Shown here: positions 7,701 to 14,062 of the stretch, one piece after another
How the letters are laid out: every line of letters begins with the position of its first letter
Numbering within the stretch: position 1 is the first letter of the stretch
DNA from: Candidatus Parcubacteria bacterium
GTDB taxonomy: Bacteria; Patescibacteriota; Patescibacteriia; Patescibacteriales; UBA12075
Direction of reading: 5' to 3'
NCBI GenBank assembly: GCA_023139655.1
Contig: JAGLNE010000027.1
Coordinates: 1 to 14,304 of the forward strand
Length of the DNA stretch: 14,304 bases
Notes under the pieces: generated by a model
The model's input: only the letters and a program-made list of their open reading frames with translations
Database searches by the model: none
Told to the model about the DNA's origin: nothing
Made by a program: the position numbers and the translations under genes

Positions 7701-8803
7701 GCTTGAATACCTGGCTCCATAACTTGGGTAAAACAACCAAGAAAAAGGATATTGTGATTTACGCCAACGGGAATACGGTGCTCCAAAAGAGCATGCTGAT
7801 GCTCCGTGATATCTGGGAGACAACCGGTTTTAAAATGGAAGAAACAAAAGCTCCTAATTCTGAAATTGCCAGCAAAGAGAGAAAGGCAGTCTATGACCGG
7901 TCGGGAATGAAGTTCCAGGCCAGCTTTGGTGTACGAAAAACATCATCGCGGATCATTCACGCGAATGATCGGCCAAGAATTGGGATTCTGCGAACCCGCG
8001 GGAGTAATACAGATCGCGAAATGGCTAAAGCATTCTACCTGAACGGATTTGAACCGTGGGATATCAACATGAATGACCTGAAAAAAGGTAAAGTATCCCT
8101 GGAGATTCTTCGTATGATCGCTCTTGTCGGTGGCTTTAGCGACGGTGACATTCCCGGCGCCGGAGTCGGCTGGGGAAGTGAAATTCTTAATCATCCGAGA
8201 TCGAGAGAGGAAATCTTCAATTTTGTCGGCAGGCCAGATACCCTCGGATTCTATGAATGCAATGGCGCTCAAGTCGCGCCGCAAATAGAAGTTGTTCCTT
8301 ATCCGAGTATCCCTTGGTCAAAACAGCCTCGTTTTATCTGGGGCGATTCTCGTAAATTTGAGTCAAGATTCGTCGCGGCAAATATTGTTGCCAGCCCCTG
8401 TGTTTTTACTCAGGGCATGGAAGGAAGTACGCTCGGTATCTGGGTAGCAAACGGAGAAGGTAAGCTTTATTTTCCTGATAAGCACATTCTCGAAGAAGTT
8501 CTGCGGCTTCGCCTTACTCCAATTTTGTACGCCGATGACGACATGAGAACAACGGTAGAGTACCCCTTCAACCCAAGCGGTGGAATGTGTTCGCTCTGCT
8601 CTAAAGACGGCCGTCATCTTGCCTTGATGCCACATGTTGTTCGTACTTGCCTGACCTGGCAATGGGCATATACTCCGTGGGGGTGGCGTAAACGCAAAAC
8701 TTCCCCGTGGGTAAAGTTCTTGCAAAATGCCAGGAACTACCTTGCAAGCACAAATGATCTTTCTGAAAAGCCGCCGGCCGCACTATTAAAGCTGGCAGCG
8801 TAA
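4787..8803 (+). CDS. purL: Phosphoribosylformylglycinamidine synthase PurL, large fused type with divergent glutaminase domain
   Basis: The enzyme turns FGAR, glutamine and ATP into FGAM, step 4 of purine synthesis. It has 1338 residues, close to the large single-chain form (about 1300 in E. coli). In order: a PurS-like N-terminal region (to about 150); a linker with SEHSRH (227-232, usually SEHCRH); the first synthetase half with GETHNYPTTV and TGTGGRVRD (308-333, usually ETHNHP) and HDSGAGG (523-529); a second half with the DRSVSGLIAQQQMVGPCQLP and SGKDSLNM motifs; and a C-terminal glutamine amidotransferase from about 1062. There GGFSDGD (1115-1121), C1158 in YECNGAQ and H1283 in MPHVVR are recognisable. 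The triad glutamate, normally in PHPER, is V1285, and the usual glycine two before the cysteine is missing. Start and frame are clear. Ammonia supply by its own glutaminase is doubtful. Confidence 0.93.
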   Translation: MKKSNEMLQDFYRSTALSKPKINKLLLKARAIFPGVESIQTEFQFLVDSTRPLTVIEEAVLTNILSISYEPKGFGQNSFFGDQDFVVPIGTKPSRVSPWSTRVVAVCHSSGLETITRLERICRHRFTFKDGKQPDQNTQDEINFIFYDFMTEQIYPDRLVTFETNITPKATVVIDVLGKGFTALVKANEDLGANLGEAQLRHIYNLCVKYQKNPTDVYLFMCGQGISEHSRHPHFNARQQVDGVLKPHTLMEMIESTVEVNPGNSISHFHDNSSVIKGFDTLALRPANPAGPSPYIVKRVRYCFTFNGETHNYPTTVNSVPGAETGTGGRVRDNLATGRGGLIIAGTTAFMVGYLFIPGYDLPWEIKYGPDPQGIETPLDILWGSHTGSYDFGNKIGESVICGSTRSHEMMLQARIDGELTDFWSGYRKTIMFTAGIGEIDEELIEGRTAEKGMKLFRFGGDSHPVGVGGAGRSSDELKKSEKERKFDESGVQRSDAIMEKLGINVVRGCAELGPKNPAEKFHDSGAGGIGNCGPEALYPAGGTMYLARIPMGDKTMSQLVYFSNECQEVIVVLIRSENAEIFKQICKREDCPVQEIGDVTGDGVFTLYDERDDSTPVKFNMEELLGSDLPQETKVLESAELIGKPFAPPEDLTVDDALNRTMRLIDVASKRTMINKVDRSVSGLIAQQQMVGPCQLPLADYGVVANEMLQTTGAAISIGEQPIIGLLNAGAMVRMSISEMLLNLAGAKFQSIEAVNICGNWMWAVKVPGEGVRLFNGVEAATEFVKKLGIRINSGKDSLNMACEAIIKSLIKKITSPGTFIASAYVPMDDITVKVTSDIKRPGYSRLMYLDIAKGKTRMGGSVLGRVFNMLGSTAPDIDDDKMLTNAILFVQELIEKELIMAYHDRSDGGIIQTVLEMAFSGNCGINLDFRSKDDRNITVLRTLFNQEAGYVFECMPKTETAIRKIAVKYGLNTWLHNLGKTTKKKDIVIYANGNTVLQKSMLMLRDIWETTGFKMEETKAPNSEIASKERKAVYDRSGMKFQASFGVRKTSSRIIHANDRPRIGILRTRGSNTDREMAKAFYLNGFEPWDINMNDLKKGKVSLEILRMIALVGGFSDGDIPGAGVGWGSEILNHPRSREEIFNFVGRPDTLGFYECNGAQVAPQIEVVPYPSIPWSKQPRFIWGDSRKFESRFVAANIVASPCVFTQGMEGSTLGIWVANGEGKLYFPDKHILEEVLRLRLTPILYADDDMRTTVEYPFNPSGGMCSLCSKDGRHLALMPHVVRTCLTWQWAYTPWGWRKRKTSPWVKFLQNARNYLASTNDLSEKPPAALLKLAA

Positions 8804-8824
8804 ACTATAAATTTTGTTTTATAT

Positions 8825-8859
8825 TCCCACCAGACCTGGAGGACTCTGGTGGGATTTTT
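8825..8859 (+). terminator. Intrinsic terminator after purL
   Basis: A perfect 10-bp stem, TCCCACCAGA (8825-8834) with TCTGGTGGGA (8845-8854), has a 10-base loop and is followed by five Ts. It ends the purN-purL transcript. Confidence 0.88.
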
Positions 8860-8861
8860 AT

Positions 8862-8890
8862 TTGACTTTTTACCTAGCATAAGCTAAAGT
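8862..8890 (+). promoter_or_regulatory. Promoter for purM
   Basis: TTGACT (8862-8867), a 17-base spacer and TAAAGT (8885-8890) form a sigma-70-like promoter just after the purL terminator. The same two hexamers with the same spacing precede infB. The leader of about 75 bases contains a G-rich/C-rich patch (8908-8930) that folds only weakly. Confidence 0.6.
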
Positions 8891-8962
8891 TTAGTTAAAT
8901 CAAACCAAGGGGGACCTTTTCGGGCCGCTCTTTTTATATTTAAAACAGATAAACCGAAAGGA

Positions 8963-8970
8963 AAGGAGGT
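8963..8970 (+). promoter_or_regulatory. Consensus ribosome binding site of purM
   Basis: AAGGAGGT is a full anti-Shine-Dalgarno match, with only four bases to the ATG at 8975. It is the strongest such site in the window. Confidence 0.82.
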
Positions 8971-8974
8971 AGTT

Positions 8975-10165
8975 ATGGCAGAAAAAGATTTGTATAAGGA
9001 GCTTGGTGTGGATGCAGCCAAAAAAAGCGTCAGAAAAGCGTTCACCAGGCGCGTCGACAATGATTATCCGGGTGCATTTGTTAATATTATAATCGATCCT
9101 GACGATTCGAGATACGGCAAAACTCAGCACAACGACGGCGACGGCAGTAAATTCGTACAGCGATTACTTATTTTTCAAGAGACCGGAAACATCGAAGTTG
9201 TTCGTGGAGCGGTCGATGATGCTTGGGAAATGAATATGGGCGATATTGCAGCCAGTGGTTTCGTTTTCGGAACGATTATGGTTACCGATGTTATCAATAT
9301 CAAAGACATCGAGGACAAGGTACCCAAAGACGAGATCATGGAGCAGGTTGCTATTCGTATGGCCGAATTAAGGGACCTTTATCGTTCATACGGGTTCAAT
9401 ATCTACTGGCTGGGTGGCGAAACTGCCGATTTGCCAGATCAGGTACATAGTATTGTCTTTGATGTTTGTGTTAATGCTCGGGCGCTTCGGAAAGACATTG
9501 TCATCGGTAATGTGCAGGACAACGATAAAATCTTCGGTTTCGTTAGCACCGGTCAGGCTACTTGGGAGAATGAAATCAATTCCGGTTTGATGTCGAATGG
9601 CGCGACTCTGGGCCGAACTTATCTCATGCGGAAGGTTTATACCGAAAAATATCCGTTTTTGATTCGTCCAGAAGGCTCTTACAAAGGGAGGTTCCTGGTC
9701 GGCGAATGCGACGATGGTTTATCTGGAATGTCAGTTAGTGATGCTCTGATTTCGCCCACCAGGCATTGGTCGATACTTATCAGGCTGCTTCTAGAAAAGT
9801 TGCGGGAAAAAGGTATTTCCCACATGCTTCACGGAATCAGTATGAATACTGGTGGTGGAGCTACAAAGATCGGGCATGTCGGGAGTGGCATATTGTACAA
9901 AAAGAAAATGCCTGCACCTCCCGAATTGTTCCAGCTCATTCAAAGGGAATCCGGCTCAGATTGGGAAAAAATGTTTCGTGACTTCAATTGTGGTATTGGA
10001 ATTGATATTGTCGGTGAAGACAATCTAGAATTTGAAACGGCGTTGTATGAATTAGCCAATGATACCAATATTGCCTGTCTTGAGCTCGGGGTATGTGAAG
10101 AGAGAGATAAGGGCGACAATAAAGTTGAATTGGATACGCCATACGGCCTTTTCGACAATTATTAA
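8975..10165 (+). CDS. purM: Phosphoribosylformylglycinamidine cyclo-ligase (AIR synthase) PurM, divergent
   Basis: PurM closes the imidazole ring of FGAM with ATP to give AIR, step 5 of purine synthesis. The protein has 396 residues, longer than the usual 345 or so. The N-terminal YKELGVD matches the family start. HNDGDGSK (52-59) stands where most PurM have GTDGVGTK; the aspartate, glycine and lysine are kept. GGETADLP (147-154) matches GGETAEMP. SGLMSNGATLGR matches the SNG motif but follows about ten extra residues. NTGGGATK and FNCGIGID (337-344) match the C-terminal ATP-side motifs. The PurM/PurL fold is shared with HypE, SelD and ThiL, but the GGETA and FNxGIG motifs and the neighbouring purN and purL favour PurM. 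It has its own promoter and terminator, so it is expressed apart from purN-purL. Confidence 0.87.
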   Translation: MAEKDLYKELGVDAAKKSVRKAFTRRVDNDYPGAFVNIIIDPDDSRYGKTQHNDGDGSKFVQRLLIFQETGNIEVVRGAVDDAWEMNMGDIAASGFVFGTIMVTDVINIKDIEDKVPKDEIMEQVAIRMAELRDLYRSYGFNIYWLGGETADLPDQVHSIVFDVCVNARALRKDIVIGNVQDNDKIFGFVSTGQATWENEINSGLMSNGATLGRTYLMRKVYTEKYPFLIRPEGSYKGRFLVGECDDGLSGMSVSDALISPTRHWSILIRLLLEKLREKGISHMLHGISMNTGGGATKIGHVGSGILYKKKMPAPPELFQLIQRESGSDWEKMFRDFNCGIGIDIVGEDNLEFETALYELANDTNIACLELGVCEERDKGDNKVELDTPYGLFDNY

Positions 10166-10192
10166 TTACGTTCGTTTGAAAATAGTATATAG

Positions 10193-10229
10193 AGGGGTGG
10201 TGCACGTTTTACGTCATCGCCCCTTTTTT
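10193..10229 (+). terminator. Intrinsic terminator after purM
   Basis: The stem pairs GGGGTGGTG (10194-10202) with the complementary run ending in CGCCCC (10223), including G-T pairs and one bulge. It closes with ACG/CGT around a short T-rich loop and is followed by six Ts. Confidence 0.78.
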
Positions 10230-10277
10230 ATTTGCCCTAGAAATAAAAACGCGGTACAATTTGGGTATAAACATTTC

Positions 10278-10311
10278 ATGATTAATTAATGATTGATCAT
10301 TGATTAATCAT
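10278..10311. repeat. 34-bp AT-rich near-perfect palindrome, possible operator
   Basis: ATGATTAAT (10278-10286) pairs with ATTAATCAT (10303-10311), and AATGAT (10288-10293) pairs with ATCATT (10296-10301). One T/G mismatch and a two-base centre break the symmetry. It ends 8 bases before the ATG of the broken AbrB-like ORF, where an autoregulatory operator would be expected, but no binding evidence exists. Confidence 0.6.
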
Positions 10312-10319
10312 CGTAAAAT

Positions 10320-10501
10320 ATGTCAAGAAAATTAATAAAAAATAATCGGGGAAGTTATTACATTAACATCCCCAAAGAGATTGTTAAGGAATTAAAGTGG
10401 CCTGCCTTCGCATAAAGCTACGGCAAGGCAAGAAAGAGCGCCAGAAATTAGTAGTCAAGAAACAAGGCCAGGGGCTACGAATCGTGGATTGGAAAAAGTA
10501 G
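10320..10501 (+). pseudogene. AbrB/SpoVT (MazE-like) DNA-binding protein interrupted by a hairpin insert
   Basis: From the ATG at 10320 the frame encodes 31 residues and stops at 10413-10415. The first 27 residues include GSYYINIPKEIVKELKW, the classic swapped-hairpin AbrB/SpoVT core (I-P-K-E). From about 10430, in another frame, KERQKLVVKKQGQGLRIVDW follows and ends at TAG 10499-10501. That is the missing second half of the same small domain. Joined, the two give a protein of about 49-50 residues, a common size for these proteins. The break is a palindromic insert of about 29-32 bases (10401-10432) that brings a stop and a frame change. Such proteins act as transcription regulators or antitoxins; no toxin gene is next to it. 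No Shine-Dalgarno site is seen. Confidence 0.78.
10400..10429. repeat. Small REP-like hairpin inserted in the AbrB-like ORF
   Basis: GCCTGCC (10400-10406) pairs with GGCAAGGC (10422-10429) with one bulged A; the loop includes TTCGCATAAAGCTAC. Read on the minus strand, it has TTGCCG and CGAAGGCA flanking ten bases. A shortened form, TTGCCGAAGGCA, lies at 10617-10628, just before infB. Confidence 0.65.
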
Positions 10502-10516
10502 AGTTGTTTTGTCGAA

Positions 10517-10545
10517 TTGACTTTAATCAGTATTTGTTGTAAAGT
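10517..10545 (+). promoter_or_regulatory. Promoter for infB
   Basis: TTGACT (10517-10522), a 17-base spacer and TAAAGT (10540-10545). Both hexamers and the spacing are the same as in the purM promoter. Transcription would start near 10552, giving a leader of about 83 bases. Confidence 0.55.
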
Positions 10546-10557
10546 AAAATCAAATTA

Positions 10558-10578
10558 AGGACTTATGTCCTCTTTTTT
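10558..10578 (+). terminator. Short terminator-like hairpin in the infB leader
   Basis: AGGAC (10558-10562), TTAT loop, GTCCT (10567-10571), then C and six Ts, with more Ts after one A. The stem has only 5 bp. It lies between the infB promoter and start, so it could be a weak attenuator or a terminator for transcripts from the AbrB-like region. Confidence 0.4.
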
Positions 10579-10596
10579 ATTTTTTAATTCGTATGT

Positions 10597-10629
10597 GCCG
10601 CATTCGTGTTTGCGGCTTGCCGAAGGCAA
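10597..10629 (+). repeat. Twin hairpins directly before the infB start codon
   Basis: First hairpin: GCCGCA (10597-10602) with TGCGGC (10611-10616). Second: TTGCC (10617-10621), GAA loop, GGCAA (10625-10629). The second ends five bases before the ATG at 10635, where a Shine-Dalgarno site would normally be. Confidence 0.6.
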
Positions 10630-10634
10630 TAACT

Positions 10635-12605
10635 ATGAATATTTCTGAACTAGCCAGACAACTTAGAATCAACCCCCAAGAATTGCGCAATCATCTGCCG
10701 CAGTTTGGTTATGATATTGGCCAAAAAGCGATTAAAGTAAATCGCAATGTAGCTAATAAAATAATTCGTGATTGGCCGCGTTTGCGTAGGCAGATCATTG
10801 AGCAAAAAGATAAAGCCGAAGAAGAAGCTAAGCAGGAGCAAGTAAAAGTAGAGGCAAATACAGAGATAAGTATTCCGGCTTTTATCACAGTAAGAGAGTT
10901 TGCCGCTCTGGCCAATATACCAATCAACATCGTCCTGGGTGAATTAATGAAAAATGGCGTTATTTCTTCTTTAAACGAAAAAATTGATTATGAAACCGCC
11001 TGGTTGGTCGGCTCTGAGCTTGGTTTTAAAGTGAGCAAAAAGGAATGTGAAGATGGAGACGAGGAATGTGAAGAGAATAAAATAATCGCCATTTTAAAAA
11101 AAGAAGAGAATTTAGTGGCTCGTCCACCGGTAGTAGTGGTAATGGGCCATGTTGACCATGGCAAAACCAAGCTATTGGACGCGGTGCGCAAATCGCATGT
11201 TATAGACGGTGAGGCCGGCGGTATTACCCAGCATATCGGTGCTTATCAGACCAAAAAAGACAATAAATTAACTACTTTTATTGATACCCCGGGGCACGAG
11301 GCCTTTACTGCTATGCGCAGTCGTGGGGCGCGTATCGCCGACATTGCTATTTTGGTAGTGGCGGCCGATGACGGCGTAAAGCCGCAAACAGTAGAAGCGT
11401 TTAAAATAATCGAAGCCGCTAAGATCCCTTATGTGGTGGCAATAAATAAAATAGATAAGCCGGAAGCAAATATTGATAAAGTAAAACAAGAACTTTCGAG
11501 TAAACTAGGCATTGTCCCCGAAGACTGGGGCGGGAAAATAATTTGTGTCCCCATCTCAGCGCTTAAAGGCACAGGCATAGATGAATTATTAGATATGGTT
11601 CTGTTAGCTGCCGAAACCGAGTCTGACCATATCAAGGCTAACCCTCTTTCGGATGCAATGGGTACTGTAATTGAATCGCATGTTGATAAAGGGGCCGGCC
11701 CGGTGGCCACGATATTGGTCCAGAACGGGACCATGAAAAACGGTGATAAATTATGCTCTAATAATATTAGCGTAGGCAAGGTCCGCGGCCTTAAGGATTA
11801 CCGTGGTGACGATATAAAGACCGCCCCGCCCTCTACCCCGGCACAAGTCATTGGTTTTAAAACTTTGCCCCAAGTAGGGGATATAATTGAGGTCGGCGAT
11901 GGCGACAAAATTAAATTCAAAAACTATAAAGGGGCTGACGTCTGCCACACGGCCGCGCCAGAGCAGAATGGTGAGGAAAATGATCAAGCGGCTAAAATAA
12001 ATATAGTTATTAAAAGCGATGTTCTCGGGTCAGCCGAAGCAATAGAAGAGTCGCTTGAGAAAATAAACACCAAGGAAGTGATGGTAAATATTATTCATAA
12101 AGGGTTGGGCAATATTACCGACGGTGATATCAAGCGCGCGGAAGCGTCTGACGCTTTAATTGTCGGTTTTAATGTTAAATTATTGTCCACGATGGAGGAG
12201 GTGGCGCGGGAGAAAAATGTTGAAGTTAAGCTTTATTCTATAATTTATGATCTGATTAACGATATTAAAGAGCGTATGCAGAGCGCGATTTCCCCAGTAG
12301 TTAATCGACTTGATCTTGGACGTTTGGTTGTAGTGGCGATATTTCGAACTGAGAAAAAAGTTCAGATCCTGGGCGGGAAGGTTAAAAAGGGGCGAATTGA
12401 AAATAATGTCTTGGTTGAGATACTTAGAAATAAAGAAATAATCGGTGAAGGGAAGATTACCAGCCTGCAGGCCGGGAAACAAGAAGTGTCGCAGGTTGAA
12501 AAGGGTGAGGAATGCGGTCTTCAACTGAAGAGCAATGTTACGGTAGAGGAGAATGACATCCTTCAATTTTATAAGAATGAAGAGACAATTAGCAAACTAA
12601 AATAA
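10635..12605 (+). CDS. infB: Translation initiation factor IF-2
   Basis: IF-2 is the GTPase that brings initiator tRNA to the 30S subunit and promotes 50S joining. The ATG at 10635 is chosen because [10 protein letters not shown] begins the expected N-terminal domain; the in-frame ATG at 10593 would translate the hairpin leader. The protein has 656 residues. An IF2-N-like region at about 80-135 is followed by the G domain: GHVDHGKT (171-178, G1), [10 protein letters not shown] (G2), DTPGHEAF (217-224, G3), NKID (271-274, G4) and SALKG (308-312, G5). Beta-barrel domain II, the [16 protein letters not shown] domain III and the C-terminal fMet-tRNA-binding domain IV with GGKVKKGRI follow. All GTPase motifs are intact. 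The N-terminus is short compared with E. coli (890 residues). No Shine-Dalgarno site precedes it. Confidence 0.97.
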   Translation: MNISELARQLRINPQELRNHLPQFGYDIGQKAIKVNRNVANKIIRDWPRLRRQIIEQKDKAEEEAKQEQVKVEANTEISIPAFITVREFAALANIPINIVLGELMKNGVISSLNEKIDYETAWLVGSELGFKVSKKECEDGDEECEENKIIAILKKEENLVARPPVVVVMGHVDHGKTKLLDAVRKSHVIDGEAGGITQHIGAYQTKKDNKLTTFIDTPGHEAFTAMRSRGARIADIAILVVAADDGVKPQTVEAFKIIEAAKIPYVVAINKIDKPEANIDKVKQELSSKLGIVPEDWGGKIICVPISALKGTGIDELLDMVLLAAETESDHIKANPLSDAMGTVIESHVDKGAGPVATILVQNGTMKNGDKLCSNNISVGKVRGLKDYRGDDIKTAPPSTPAQVIGFKTLPQVGDIIEVGDGDKIKFKNYKGADVCHTAAPEQNGEENDQAAKINIVIKSDVLGSAEAIEESLEKINTKEVMVNIIHKGLGNITDGDIKRAEASDALIVGFNVKLLSTMEEVAREKNVEVKLYSIIYDLINDIKERMQSAISPVVNRLDLGRLVVVAIFRTEKKVQILGGKVKKGRIENNVLVEILRNKEIIGEGKITSLQAGKQEVSQVEKGEECGLQLKSNVTVEENDILQFYKNEETISKLK

Positions 12606-12613
12606 TTCCAGAT

Positions 12614-12737
12614 TGCCAAAAACTAATTGTCATTGCGAAGCGCGAAGCGCTGTGGCAATCCCGTGATTAGTCGCTTTTATCTCGGGATCACCACGTCGTT
12701 TCACTCCTCGTGATGACAGCTATTTTAGTTTTTAGCA
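12614..12737. repeat. Imperfect long palindromic element between infB and rbfA
   Basis: The core (12628-12718) starts TGTCATTGCGA and ends in the near-complement TCGTGATGACA. The arms stay complementary inward through GTGGCAATCCC (12652-12662) and CGGGATCACCAC. The outer flanks AAAAACTAA (12618-12626) and TTAGTTTTT (12725-12733) pair perfectly, with TGC/GCA beyond. The whole gap therefore folds into one hairpin. It may be a mobile repeat that also stabilises or ends infB mRNA, but it has no T-run after the stem. Confidence 0.65.
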
Positions 12738-12773
12738 GCCTGGAATTTTTGCCTTAGAATTAATAAACAAAAT

Positions 12774-13103
12774 ATGTCTAGAATGGACCAAATAAACGAG
12801 CAACTGGCGCAAGAGTTAGCCAGGCTAATAAATGAGCTGGTGGAAATGCCGGATGCTTTGATCACGGTTACCCGGGTCAAGTGTTCGGCGAACCTGCGCG
12901 AAGCAACAGTTATGATCTCGGTATTGCCGGACAATAAGACCGGCACGGCTTTAAGCCAAGTAAAAAAACAGAATTCAAATTTTATTAAGCATCTTAATAA
13001 AAGGTTGGTTTTAAAAAATATGCCAAGATTGCGCTGGCAGATCGATCCGACCGAAAGGAAAGCTGAAGAGCTTGAGCAAGCAATTAAAAATAATGTTAGA
13101 TAA
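12774..13103 (+). CDS. rbfA: Ribosome-binding factor A
   Basis: RbfA is a small KH-fold protein that binds the immature 30S subunit near the 5' end of 16S rRNA and helps its late maturation, notably in the cold. The protein has 109 residues, in the usual range of 100-130. The N-terminal helix INEQLAQELARLINELVEMP is followed by the family strand pattern LITVTRVKCSANLREATVMISVLPD. The region FIKHLNKRLVLKNMPRLRWQIDPT matches the C-terminal half. Another ATG at 12783 is possible. There is no Shine-Dalgarno site. The gene follows infB, as in most bacteria, and its last 11 bases overlap the start of the DHH phosphoesterase gene, suggesting translational coupling. Confidence 0.92.
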   Translation: MSRMDQINEQLAQELARLINELVEMPDALITVTRVKCSANLREATVMISVLPDNKTGTALSQVKKQNSNFIKHLNKRLVLKNMPRLRWQIDPTERKAEELEQAIKNNVR

Positions 13104-14058
13104 TAAGCATAAAGAAGCCCTTAAAAAGATAAAAGCGGCTAACAATATTCTCCTAGTAACTCATTATCGCCCTGATGGTGATGCTTTGGCTTCGATTTGT
13201 GCTATGGGTGATGTACTTGATTCTTTTGGCAAAAAATTTACAGCTTTTTGCAAAGATCAGCCCCCAACGCCATATAGTTTTTTGCCTGGTGTTGAAAAAA
13301 TTACTAGCGATAAGGGTAAACTGAATTTTTTTTCTTTTGATCTGATTATTGCTCTTGACTGTGGCGAATTAAGCCGGACCGCTTTAGTTGATGAGATATC
13401 TACGCGAAATAGCAAACAAATATTTATTGAGTTTGACCATCACCCCAGAGTTGATGACTATAGTGATTTGGAGATCAGAACCACTGAAATTTCGTCTACT
13501 TCGGAATTGCTTTATGATTTTTGCAAAGCAAATAAAATTAAAATTAGTAAAAATATTGCTACTTGTGTTTTGACCGGGATTTTAACCGACACCGGCAATC
13601 TAATGTACGATAGTACAAGCGATAAAACTATTAAAGTTGCTTCTGATATGCTTGTTTACGGCGCGCGTTTTCCTACCATTCTGGATAATACTCAGCGCAA
13701 TAAAAGTATAGGTGGGTTGAAAATTTGGGGAATTGCCATGCATCGTTTAAGTATTAATAAAAAATATAATATTGCCTTTACTGTATTAACCAGAAAAGAT
13801 TTTATTAAAACCAAGGCCAGTGATGAAGAAATGGAAGGCGTTCCCGGATATCTTTCCAATTTGGCTGAAACCGATGCTATTTTGTTTCTTAGAGAAACAG
13901 AAGATGGTAAAATAAAAGGCAGTTTGCGCAGTACCAGTGATAAAGTGGACGTATCCGCGTTAGCCAAAAAGCTTGGCGGCGGTGGCCATACCAAGGCCTC
14001 AGCCTTTATGCTTGACGCGAAGTTAGTTAAAGATGGTGAACGTTATTATGTTAAATAA
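13093..14058 (+). CDS. nrnA: DHH/DHHA1 phosphoesterase, NrnA-like nanoRNase / pAp phosphatase
   Basis: NrnA-type enzymes degrade 2-5 nucleotide RNAs to mononucleotides and remove the 3'-phosphate of pAp. The protein has 321 residues. HYRPDGDA (24-31) is the first metal motif; an aspartate in ALDCGE is the second; DHHP (115-118) is the name-giving DHH motif; LTGILTDTGNLMYDST supplies the last. The DHHA1 domain ends with GSLRS and GGGGHTKASAF (295-305), which binds substrate. All catalytic residues seem present. The ATG at 13093 lies inside the end of rbfA (11-base overlap); a TTG at 13072 is less likely. If the upstream sulfotransferase is active, pAp would be formed from PAPS and this enzyme could clear it; that link is inference. 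The rbfA-nrnA pairing is common in bacteria. Confidence 0.9.
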   Translation: MLDNKHKEALKKIKAANNILLVTHYRPDGDALASICAMGDVLDSFGKKFTAFCKDQPPTPYSFLPGVEKITSDKGKLNFFSFDLIIALDCGELSRTALVDEISTRNSKQIFIEFDHHPRVDDYSDLEIRTTEISSTSELLYDFCKANKIKISKNIATCVLTGILTDTGNLMYDSTSDKTIKVASDMLVYGARFPTILDNTQRNKSIGGLKIWGIAMHRLSINKKYNIAFTVLTRKDFIKTKASDEEMEGVPGYLSNLAETDAILFLRETEDGKIKGSLRSTSDKVDVSALAKKLGGGGHTKASAFMLDAKLVKDGERYYVK

Positions 14059-14062
14059 TAAA

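Noticed and set aside
8363..8725. 120-codon minus-strand open frame under the PurL glutaminase domain
   Set aside because: Overlaps conserved PurL coding sequence; composition is explained by the opposite strand.
10166..10319. Toxin gene paired with the AbrB/MazE-like ORF
   Set aside because: Neither flank of the ORF has an open frame resembling MazF, PIN or other toxins; upstream is the purM terminator and downstream is infB.
10593..10634. Earlier ATG start for infB
   Set aside because: The 14 added residues would be translated palindrome; [10 protein letters not shown] at 10635 is the expected IF-2 start.
12180..12566. 128-codon minus-strand open frame in infB
   Set aside because: Overlaps the conserved C-terminal domains of IF-2 and has no family signature.
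13072..13092. TTG start for nrnA
   Set aside because: The ATG at 13093 gives the normal short N-terminus and a typical small overlap with rbfA.
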